64,000 nt of DNA, taken from NCBI GenBank assembly GCA_000721375.1, contig JOGW01000021.1, positions 1-64,000 of the forward strand, written 5' to 3'. This DNA is from Streptomyces sp. NRRL B-3428. GTDB lineage: Bacteria; Actinomycetota; Actinomycetes; Streptomycetales; Streptomycetaceae. The translations under genes were made by a program, and so were the position numbers. The notes under the pieces are model-generated. The model was not told the DNA's origin, did not search any database, and saw nothing but the letters and a program-made list of their open reading frames with translations. This document shows, piece by piece, positions 42,269-49,159 of the stretch (position 1 is its first letter; each line of letters opens with the position of its first letter).

Positions 42269-42855
42269 CCACCGCGAAACGCGACACCTACACCCCCGAG
42301 ACCCTCCTCGCCGTAGCCGTCCAGGTCTTCAACGACCGCGGTTACGACGGCACGTCCATGGAGCACCTCTCCAAGGCGGCCGGGATCTCCAAGTCCTCGA
42401 TCTACCATCACGTGGCCGGCAAGGAGGAGCTCCTTCGTCGCGCCGTGAGCCGTGCGCTCGACGGGCTCTTCGGGATCCTCGACGAGGCCGAGGCGCGCGA
42501 GGGCCGTGCGGTGGACCGCCTCGAACACGTCACGCGGCGGATGGTCGGTGTCCTGACCGACGAACTCCCTTACGTCACGCTCCTTCTGCGCGTCCGCGGC
42601 AACACGGAGACCGAGCGCTGGGCGATGGCCCGCCGCCGCGACTTCGACCACCGGGTCGCCGATCTGCTCAAGGCCGCGATCGCCGAGGGCGACCTGCGCG
42701 GCGACGTCGAGGCCCGTCTCGCCACCCGTCTCCTGTTCGGCATGATCAACTCCCTGGTGGAGTGGTTCCGCCCGGAGGCGCGGGGTGCGGACGGCGCCGA
42801 GATCGCCGACGCGGTGGTGCAGTTGGCGTTCCGCGGGTTGCGGGTCGAGGACTGA
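42265..42855 (+). CDS. paaR: TetR-family regulator, probably PaaR
   Basis: 196 aa from the ATG at 42265, overlapping the paaH stop (ATGA). A TetR HTH at about 12-58: TLLAVAVQVFNDRGYDGTSMEHLSKAAGISKSSIYHHVAGKEELL. The C-terminal helical ligand domain has MVGVLTDELPYVTLLLRVRGNTETERW. Its coupling to paaH and the repeated operator near paa genes suggest it is the phenylacetyl-CoA-responsive repressor PaaR. The name is an inference from context. Confidence 0.75.
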   Translation: MTTAKRDTYTPETLLAVAVQVFNDRGYDGTSMEHLSKAAGISKSSIYHHVAGKEELLRRAVSRALDGLFGILDEAEAREGRAVDRLEHVTRRMVGVLTDELPYVTLLLRVRGNTETERWAMARRRDFDHRVADLLKAAIAEGDLRGDVEARLATRLLFGMINSLVEWFRPEARGADGAEIADAVVQLAFRGLRVED

Positions 42856-42950
42856 CGGCCGCGGTTCGCAGGCCCCGTTTTCTTCGCCGTACGAGCGGAA
42901 TGTGCACGTCACGTTGACGGCGTCGGGGACGCGGATCACCATCCAGCTTC

Positions 42951-43745
42951 ATGACCCTCTCCCGGTGTACCGCCTCCCTCTCCCGGCGTACCGCCTCCCT
43001 GTGCACCGCACTGCTGCTCGCCACCGGTGCACTGGCCGGCTGCGGCGGTGACGACGAGCCGGACGCGAAGGCGACGAGCCCGGCGGCGGGGGCCCCGTCC
43101 TCGTCCGGGCCCGCGGACTTCGGCTGTATGACCGAGGACGGGGACCCGGTCGAGACGAAGCAGGGTGCGATCACCTTCAAGTCCTCCGAAGGGGACGTCA
43201 CCGACGGCTACTTGGCCGGAACGGGGACCACGGGTGTGGTCCTCGCCCACCAGCGCGGCGGCTCGGTGTGCGAGTGGAAGCCGTATGCCGACCGGCTCGT
43301 CGAGGCGGGCTACCAGGTGCTGGCCGTGAACTCCATGGACAAGGACGTCGCCGAGATCATGGGCGCGGCGGAACTGCTCAAGAGCAAGGGCGCGCGGAAG
43401 CTGGTCCTGATGGGCGCGTCGAAGGGCGGCACGGCTGTACTCGAGGCCGCGGTCGAGCTCGCTCCGCAGCCCGTCGTCGTGGTCTCGCTGTCGGCGCCCG
43501 AGACCTACGGGACGATGGACGCGTCGGCCGCGGTGCCGAAGCTGACCTCGGCGGCGCTGTTCATGGCGGCGGTGGACGACATCTCGTTCGCCCAGGCCGC
43601 GCAGTACCTCCACAAGGGCGCGGCCGAGGCGAAGGACAAGCGCCTCGTGATCGACAAGAACGGTGCGGCCCACGGGGTCCTGCTCTTCGACCACGAGCAG
43701 AACTGGACCACGGTGGAGAAGTTCGTGGCGGAGCACACGAAGTAG
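42951..43745 (+). CDS. Lipoprotein with alpha/beta-hydrolase fold
   Basis: 264 aa. The signal peptide contains a 21-bp internal duplication (LSRCTAS/LSRRTAS) and ends in lipobox TGALAGC with C31. The mature part has a hydrolase pattern: GVVLAHQRGGSVCEW (oxyanion strand), VLMGASKGG with nucleophile Ser in G-x-S-x-G, and AAHGVLLF with the likely catalytic His near the end. Acid residue in the AVDDISFA region. It is anchored outside the membrane; its substrate is unknown. There is no strong Shine-Dalgarno before the ATG. Confidence 0.82.
   Translation: MTLSRCTASLSRRTASLCTALLLATGALAGCGGDDEPDAKATSPAAGAPSSSGPADFGCMTEDGDPVETKQGAITFKSSEGDVTDGYLAGTGTTGVVLAHQRGGSVCEWKPYADRLVEAGYQVLAVNSMDKDVAEIMGAAELLKSKGARKLVLMGASKGGTAVLEAAVELAPQPVVVVSLSAPETYGTMDASAAVPKLTSAALFMAAVDDISFAQAAQYLHKGAAEAKDKRLVIDKNGAAHGVLLFDHEQNWTTVEKFVAEHTK
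42957..42998 (+). repeat. 21-bp tandem duplication in a signal peptide
   Basis: Units 42957-42977 and 42978-42998 differ at one base and add seven residues to the n-region of the lipoprotein signal. Confidence 0.85.
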
Positions 43746-43755
43746 CGGCGCCCGC

Positions 43756-44292
43756 TCAAGCCTCAGGATCCAGATCCGTCTCCTCGAACACCAGCAGCGT
43801 CCGCGTGCTCAGGATCTCCGGCATCGACTGGAGGCGGGTCAGGACGAGCTCCCGGAGCGTGCGGTTGTCCGGGGTATGGACCAGCAGGAGTACGTCGAAG
43901 TCGCCGCTGACAAGGGCGATATGGGCCGCCCCGGGAAGCGCCCGCAGTTGCTCACGCACTGTGCGCCACGAGTTCTGGACGATCTTCAGGGTGATATAGG
44001 CGGAGGCGCCCTGACCTGCGCGTTCGTGGTTGACGCGGGCGCCGAATCCGCGGATCACACCGTCCTCGATCAGACGGTTGATACGGGCGTACGCATTGGC
44101 GCGCGAGACGTGGACGTGCTCGGCCACGGAGCGTATCGAGGCGCGACCGTCCGTCTGCAGCATGCGCAGGATCGAGCGGTCGATCGAGTCCAGCGGGCGC
44201 GGTGGGGCCTCCGGGTCGAGCGGGGAAGCCCCGCCCGCGGCGGGCTCGGGGATCCGCTCGGAGCTGCCCTCGGCCATTTGTTCAGGTGCCAT
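43756..44292 (-). CDS. bkdR: Lrp/AsnC-family regulator, BkdR-like
   Basis: 178 aa from the ATG at 44292 with a GGGGGGA run upstream. A 35-residue acidic Pro tail precedes the HTH (LDSIDRSILRMLQTDGRASIRSVAEHVHVSRANAYARINRL), followed by an Lrp alpha-beta RAM domain (AYITLKI, ALVSGDFDVLLLVHTPDNRTL). It is divergent from the branched-chain 2-oxoacid dehydrogenase operon, the place of BkdR. It likely senses branched-chain amino or oxo acids. It is convergent with the hydrolase lipoprotein gene at ten bases. Confidence 0.9.
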   Translation of the reverse strand: MAPEQMAEGSSERIPEPAAGGASPLDPEAPPRPLDSIDRSILRMLQTDGRASIRSVAEHVHVSRANAYARINRLIEDGVIRGFGARVNHERAGQGASAYITLKIVQNSWRTVREQLRALPGAAHIALVSGDFDVLLLVHTPDNRTLRELVLTRLQSMPEILSTRTLLVFEETDLDPEA

Positions 44293-44331
44293 GTCCCCCC
44301 GCCTCCCTACCATGGACGTAATGCATCTATC

Positions 44332-44365
44332 CCAGGCCGTGGAGAACCGTTTGTCCACAGCCTGG
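44332..44365. promoter_or_regulatory. Dyad element with DnaA box between bkdR and bkdA
   Basis: CCAGGCCGTGGA (44332-44343) and TCCACAGCCTGG (44354-44365) form an 11/12 inverted repeat around a 10-nt centre. The right arm contains TTGTCCACA (44351-44359), the strongest form of the Streptomyces DnaA box. It may be a BkdR operator, a DnaA site or both. Confidence 0.5.
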
Positions 44366-44393
44366 AGGGGCCTGTAGCCAAAATGTGCTGACG

Positions 44394-44411
44394 ACCGAAC
44401 AATCGGTTGGT
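44394..44411. promoter_or_regulatory. PaaR-like operator upstream of bkdA
   Basis: ACCGAACAATCGGTTGGT matches the paa operator at 16 of 18 positions, 103 nt before the bkdA start. It may extend PaaR control to the bkd operon. Confidence 0.5.
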
Positions 44412-44513
44412 GAGGCGCATCACAACCGCGCTGCCGAGACCGCTCCCCGGAGCGGTTGCCGAGGCCGCTCCCACAAGGGGCGGCCGAGCCGCTCCCACAA
44501 GGAGGTGCCAGCG

Positions 44514-45662
44514 GTGTCGAAGCACAGCACACCGGTGATGGAGCAGCGCGGGGCGCACCAGCCCACGCCGCCGCCCGCCTGGAAGCCCCGGACCGACCCT
44601 GCCCCGCTGCTGCCGGACCCCGAGCCGTACCGGGTCCTCGGCACCGATGCCGCCGACACGGCCGATTCCGCTCTGTTGCTGAAGCTCTACGGTGAGTTGG
44701 TGCGCGGCCGCCGCTACAACGCGCAGGCGACCGCCCTCACCAAGCAGGGCCGCCTCGCGGTCTATCCGTCGACCACCGGCCAGGAGGCCGCCGAGGTCGC
44801 CGCCGCGCTCGTCCTGCAGGAGCAGGACTGGCTCTTCCCCAGCTACCGCGACACCCTCGCCGCCGTCGCCCGCGGCCTCGACCCCGTCAAGGCCCTCGGC
44901 CTGCTGCGCGGCGACTGGCACACGGGCTACGACCCGTACGAGCACCGCATAGCCCCCCTTTCCACCCCCCTGGCCACCCAGCTCCCGCACGCCGTCGGCC
45001 TCGCGCACGCCGCCCGCCTCAAGGGTGACGACGTAGTGGCGCTCGCCATGGTCGGCGACGGCGGCACCAGCGAGGGCGACTTCCACGAGGCGCTGAACTT
45101 CGCCGCCGTGTGGAAGGCCCCCGTCGTCTTCCTCGTGCAGAACAACGGCTTCGCGATCTCCGTCCCCCTCGCCAAGCAGACCGCCGCCCCGTCCATCGCC
45201 CACAAGGCGGTCGGCTACGGGATGCCTGGCCGCCTGGTCGACGGCAATGACGCCGCCGCGATGCACGAGGTGCTGAGCGAGGCCGTCCGCCGCGCACGCG
45301 AAGGGCATGGTCCGACGCTCGTCGAGGCCGTCACGTATCGCATGGACGCCCATACGAACGCCGACGACGCCACCCGCTACCGCACCGACGCCGAGGTCGA
45401 GACCTGGCGCGCCCACGACCCGATCGCCCTGATGGAGCGGGAGTTGACCGAGCGAGGACTGCTCGACGACGAGCGGATACAGGCAGAGCGGGAGGCCGCC
45501 GAGGAGTTCGCGGCCGCTCTGCGCGCCGGGATGAACGCGGATCCGGTGCTCGATCCGATGGATCTGTTCCGCCATGTGTACGCGGAGCAGACCACTCAAC
45601 TGCGCGAACAGGCCGCACAGTTGCGCGCCGAGCTGGAAGCCGAGCAGGAGCAGGCACGATGA
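44514..45662 (+). CDS. bkdA: Branched-chain 2-oxoacid dehydrogenase E1 alpha subunit (first cluster)
   Basis: 382 aa from the GTG at 44514 with GGAGG eight bases upstream. A thiamine-diphosphate-binding E1 alpha: YPSTTGQEAAEVAAALVL, the ThDP/Mg motif GDGGTSEGDFHEALNFAAV(x)KAPVVFLVQNNGFAIS and EAVTYRMDAHTNADD. It decarboxylates branched-chain 2-oxoacids to feed iso/anteiso fatty acids and polyketide starter units. It overlaps bkdB (ATGA). Two 13-bp copies of CGCTCCCACAAGG lie just upstream of its RBS. Confidence 0.94.
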   Translation: MSKHSTPVMEQRGAHQPTPPPAWKPRTDPAPLLPDPEPYRVLGTDAADTADSALLLKLYGELVRGRRYNAQATALTKQGRLAVYPSTTGQEAAEVAAALVLQEQDWLFPSYRDTLAAVARGLDPVKALGLLRGDWHTGYDPYEHRIAPLSTPLATQLPHAVGLAHAARLKGDDVVALAMVGDGGTSEGDFHEALNFAAVWKAPVVFLVQNNGFAISVPLAKQTAAPSIAHKAVGYGMPGRLVDGNDAAAMHEVLSEAVRRAREGHGPTLVEAVTYRMDAHTNADDATRYRTDAEVETWRAHDPIALMERELTERGLLDDERIQAEREAAEEFAAALRAGMNADPVLDPMDLFRHVYAEQTTQLREQAAQLRAELEAEQEQAR

Positions 45663-46684
45663 CCACCGCAGTCGACCGTACGGCCAGAAAGCCGGCCACC
45701 ATGGCGCAGGCCCTGCAGCGCGCGCTGCGGGACTCGCTCGCCGAGGACCCCTCCGTCCATGTGATGGGCGAGGACGTCGGCACGCTCGGCGGTGTCTTCC
45801 GGATCACCGACGGGCTCGCCAAGGAGTTCGGCGAGGACCGCGTCACCGACACCCCGCTCGCCGAGGCGGGCATCCTGGGCGCCGCGGTCGGCATGGCCAT
45901 GTACGGGCTTCGGCCCGTTGTGGAGATGCAGTTCGACGCCTTCGCGTACCCGGCGTTCGAGCAGCTGATCTCGCACGTCGCGAAGATGCGCAACCGCACC
46001 AAGGGCGCGATGTCCCTGCCGCTGACCATCCGCGTGCCCTACGGCGGCGGCATCGGCGGCGTGGAGCACCACAGCGACTCCAGCGAGGCGTACTACATCG
46101 CGACGCCCGGTCTGCATGTGGTCGCGCCCGCCACGGTCGCGGACGCGTACGGCCTGCTGCGGGCCTCGATCGCCTCCGACGACCCGGTGATCTTCCTGGA
46201 GCCCAAGCGCCTGTACTGGTCGAAGGATTCCTGGAACCCCGAGGCACCCGAGTCCGTTGAGCCCATAGGCAAGGCCGTGGTGCGTCGACGAGGACGCAGC
46301 GCGACCTTGATCACGTACGGGCCTTCGGTCCCGGTCTGCATGGAGGCGGCCGAGGCCGCGCAGGCCGAGGGGTGGGACCTCGAAGTCGTCGATCTGCGCT
46401 CGCTCGTGCCGTTCGACGACGAGACGGTCTGCGCTTCCGTACGGAGAACGGGGCGGGCGGTCGTCGTGCACGAGTCGGGTGGCTTCGGAGGGCCTGGCGG
46501 CGAGATCGCCGCACGGGTCACCGAGCGGTGCTTCCACCATCTGGAGGCGCCGGTGCTGCGCGTCGCCGGGTTCGACATTCCTTATCCGCCGCCGATGTTG
46601 GAGCGCCACCATCTGCCCGGGGTCGACCGGATCCTGGACGCGGTGGCACGACTGCAGTGGGAAAGCGATGGGGGAATGAGCTGA
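45659..46684 (+). CDS. bkdB: Branched-chain 2-oxoacid dehydrogenase E1 beta subunit (first cluster)
   Basis: 341 aa. HVMGEDVGTLGGVFRITDGL, DTPLAEAGILGAAVGMAMYGLRPVVEMQFDAFAYPA, VPYGGGIGGVEHHSDSSEAYY and EPKRLYW are the E1 beta signatures. It forms the alpha2beta2 E1 tetramer with the upstream product. Its stop overlaps the bkdC start (TGATG). Confidence 0.95.
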   Translation: MTTAVDRTARKPATMAQALQRALRDSLAEDPSVHVMGEDVGTLGGVFRITDGLAKEFGEDRVTDTPLAEAGILGAAVGMAMYGLRPVVEMQFDAFAYPAFEQLISHVAKMRNRTKGAMSLPLTIRVPYGGGIGGVEHHSDSSEAYYIATPGLHVVAPATVADAYGLLRASIASDDPVIFLEPKRLYWSKDSWNPEAPESVEPIGKAVVRRRGRSATLITYGPSVPVCMEAAEAAQAEGWDLEVVDLRSLVPFDDETVCASVRRTGRAVVVHESGGFGGPGGEIAARVTERCFHHLEAPVLRVAGFDIPYPPPMLERHHLPGVDRILDAVARLQWESDGGMS

Positions 46685-48090
46685 TGGCACAGGTCCTCGA
46701 GTTCAAACTGCCCGACCTCGGCGAGGGTCTCACGGAGGCGGAGATCGTCCGCTGGCTGGTGTCCGTGGGAGAGGTCGTCGCGATCGACCAGCCGGTGGTC
46801 GAGGTCGAGACCGCCAAGGCGATGGTCGAGGTGCCCTGCCCGTATGCGGGCGTGGTGACGGCCCGCTTCGGCGAGGAGGGCGCCGAACTTCCGGTCGGCG
46901 CACCGCTGTTGACGGTGGCGGTCGGGGCTTCGGCGGATTCGGTGGATACGGCGCATGCCGGTGCCGGTGCCGATCACGCCAAGGCCACCAAGGCCACTGA
47001 AGCCGAGGGCTCGGGGAACGTGCTGGTCGGGTACGGGACGGGCGCAGCGCCCGCTCGTCGCCGACGGGTGCGGGCCGCCGATTCCGTACGGGACGGGGCC
47101 ACGAGGCCGCGTGAGGGCGGTGCGCCGGTAGGTGCGGCGGCTGCCCCCTCCGCCCCGCCTGCCGCGCGCTCCACCTCGACGTCTCTGGACGCGATCCCGG
47201 GACAGACGGCGGCCACCGACGGTCCCGTCCCCGTGATCTCCCCTCTCGTTCGCAAGCTGGCCCGTGAACACGGCCTCGACCTGCGGGAGTTGACCGGCTC
47301 CGGACCCGACGGGCTGATTCTGCGCGCCGATGTCGAGTACGCCGTGCGCGCGGCGGAGCAGCGGGCCGTGCCCGTACCGGCCGAGACCGCGCCGGTGCAC
47401 GGCGAGAAGCGCACGCCCCTGCGCGGTGTGCGGGGCGCCATCGCCGACAAGCTGTCCCGCAGCCGGCGCGAGATACCCGAGGTCACCATCTGGGTGGACG
47501 CCGACGCCACCGAGCTCATGAACGCCCGTACGGCGATGAACGCGTCGGGCGGGCCGAAGATCTCGCTGCTCGCGCTCTTCGGCCGGATCTGCACGGCCGC
47601 GCTCGACCGCCACCCCGAGCTCAACTCGATGGTGGACACGGCGGCGCGCGAGATCGTCCAGTACGACCGTGTACAGCTGGGCTTCGCGGCCCAGACCGAC
47701 CGCGGGCTCGTCGTGCCGGTGGTGAAGGACGCACAGGCGCTGGGCGCCGAGGCGCTGACCGCCGAGCTCGGCCGGCTGACGCAGGCGGCCCGCGAGGGCC
47801 GTCTGACCCCGGCGGATCTGACCGGCGGCACGTTCACACTGAACAACTACGGGGTCTTCGGCGTGGACGGCTCGACCCCGATCATCAACCACCCCGAGGC
47901 CGCGATGCTCGGCATCGGCCGGATCGTGGCCAAGCCCTGGGTGCACCAGGGGGAGTTGGCGGTACGCCAGGTCGTACAGCTCTCGCTCACCTTCGACCAC
48001 CGGGTCTGCGACGGAGGCACGGCGGGCGGGTTCCTGCGGTACGTGGCGGACTGTGTGGAGCAGCCGGCGGTGTTGCTGCGCACGTTGTGA
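46684..48090 (+). CDS. bkdC: Branched-chain 2-oxoacid dehydrogenase E2 (dihydrolipoamide acyltransferase, first cluster)
   Basis: 468 aa. A lipoyl domain (about 1-78, lipoyl Lys K45 in VETAKAMVEV), an Ala/Pro/Gly linker, a peripheral-subunit-binding domain (SPLVRKLAREHGLDLRELTGSGPDGLILRADVEYA) and a catalytic domain ending LTFDHRVCDGGTAGGFL, where the HxxxDG is HRVCDG. It transfers the branched acyl group to CoA. It carries no parS, unlike the second cluster's E2. Confidence 0.94.
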   Translation: MAQVLEFKLPDLGEGLTEAEIVRWLVSVGEVVAIDQPVVEVETAKAMVEVPCPYAGVVTARFGEEGAELPVGAPLLTVAVGASADSVDTAHAGAGADHAKATKATEAEGSGNVLVGYGTGAAPARRRRVRAADSVRDGATRPREGGAPVGAAAAPSAPPAARSTSTSLDAIPGQTAATDGPVPVISPLVRKLAREHGLDLRELTGSGPDGLILRADVEYAVRAAEQRAVPVPAETAPVHGEKRTPLRGVRGAIADKLSRSRREIPEVTIWVDADATELMNARTAMNASGGPKISLLALFGRICTAALDRHPELNSMVDTAAREIVQYDRVQLGFAAQTDRGLVVPVVKDAQALGAEALTAELGRLTQAAREGRLTPADLTGGTFTLNNYGVFGVDGSTPIINHPEAAMLGIGRIVAKPWVHQGELAVRQVVQLSLTFDHRVCDGGTAGGFLRYVADCVEQPAVLLRTL

Positions 48091-48098
48091 GTACGGCC

Positions 48099-48130
48099 GG
48101 TGGGGCGTGTGACGGAAGTCCCGCCCCACC
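48099..48130 (+). terminator. Terminator candidate after first bkdABC
   Basis: A 9-bp stem GGTGGGGCG (48099-48107) with CGCCCCACC (48122-48130), a 14-nt loop and no U-run. Confidence 0.5.
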
Positions 48131-48181
48131 CAGGTCGTTCGAAGGGGTGGCAATGATCCTTCGGGTGTCCATACTCGGGGG

Positions 48182-49159
48182 ATGACCACGTACGACGCCG
48201 TAGTGCTCGCCGGGGGCGCGGCCAAGCGCCTCGGGGGAGTGGACAAGCCCGCCGTGCGGGTGGGCGGGCGCGCACTGCTCGACCGGGTGCTCACCGCCTG
48301 CGCCGCCGCGGGCGCCACGGTCGTGGTCGCACCGCCGCGGCGCACGGTCCGTCCCGTCGTATGGGCGCGTGAGGAACCGGCCGGCGGCGGGCCGCTTGCC
48401 GCGCTGGCGGCGGGGGTTGAGGCACTCGGTCACCGGGCCGCAGGGACTGCAGAGCCCGCAGAGCCCGCAGAGCCCGCAGAGCCCGCACAGCCCGCAGAGC
48501 CCGCAGAGCCCGCAGGGACAGGGACCGCAGAGCTCGTCCTCGTGCTCTCCTCCGATCTCCCCTTCCTCGCCGAGCACACCGTCGACCTCCTCCTCGGCGC
48601 ACTCCACGCGGCCGAAACGGCAGCCGAAGCCCCGCTCGACGGCGCTCTCTTCACCGACCCCACCGGCCGCGACCAGCCCCTGGTCGCCGTCTACCGCCGC
48701 ACCGCGCTGCGCCACGGCCTCGACCGGCTGCGCGCCGAACACGGCGGACTGAGCGGGCTTCCCCTCAGACTTCTCACCACCGGACTCGCGCTCACCCGGG
48801 TGAGCGAGCCGGAAGGCTCCCGTGCCGCGTTCGACTGCGACACCTGGGAGGACATCGCCGAAGCCCGGGCCCGGATCAGGGAGCATGAACGCGTGCTGGA
48901 TGAATGGATCACCGCAGTCAAGGACGAACTGGGTCTCGACCTGGACGTCGACACCGCCCTGCTCCTCGACCTCGCGCGCGACGCCGCCCACGGTGTGGCC
49001 CGTCCCGCGGCGCCGCTGACCACCTTCCTGGTCGGCTACGCCGCGGCGCGTGCGGGCGGCGGCCCCGAAGCCGTCGCCGAGGCCACCCGCAAGGCCGTCG
49101 CGCTCGCCGGGCGCTGGGCCGACGAGGACCGGCCCGACGCCAAGCCGGACGCCGAGTGA
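48182..49159 (+). CDS. MobA-like nucleotidyltransferase fused to DUF6457-like domain
   Basis: 325 aa. An N-terminal molybdenum-cofactor guanylyltransferase type domain: VVLAGGAAKRLGGVDKPAVRVGGRALLDRVL, LVLSSDLPFL and TGRDQPLVAVYRRTAL. A run of seven AEP units interrupts it (about residues 90-110). After about residue 238 comes a helical domain (VLDEWITAVKDELGLDLDVDTALLLDLARDAAHGVARPAAPLTTFLVGYAAARAGG) like DUF6457. It likely transfers a nucleotide to the pterin cofactor. The start codon of moeA overlaps its stop (GTGA), which supports a molybdenum role. Confidence 0.87.
   Translation: MTTYDAVVLAGGAAKRLGGVDKPAVRVGGRALLDRVLTACAAAGATVVVAPPRRTVRPVVWAREEPAGGGPLAALAAGVEALGHRAAGTAEPAEPAEPAEPAQPAEPAEPAGTGTAELVLVLSSDLPFLAEHTVDLLLGALHAAETAAEAPLDGALFTDPTGRDQPLVAVYRRTALRHGLDRLRAEHGGLSGLPLRLLTTGLALTRVSEPEGSRAAFDCDTWEDIAEARARIREHERVLDEWITAVKDELGLDLDVDTALLLDLARDAAHGVARPAAPLTTFLVGYAAARAGGGPEAVAEATRKAVALAGRWADEDRPDAKPDAE
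48450..48512 (+). repeat. Seven 9-bp tandem repeats (CAGAGCCCG) in the MobA-like gene
   Basis: Seven in-frame 9-bp units, one with a single change, encode AEP-AEP-AEP-AEP-AQP-AEP-AEP. The near-perfect units suggest a young, slippage-prone expansion that inserts a flexible loop. Confidence 0.9.

Noticed and set aside
48450..48512. Possible CRISPR array
   Set aside because: Units are 9 bp, contiguous with no spacers, and in frame with the protein.
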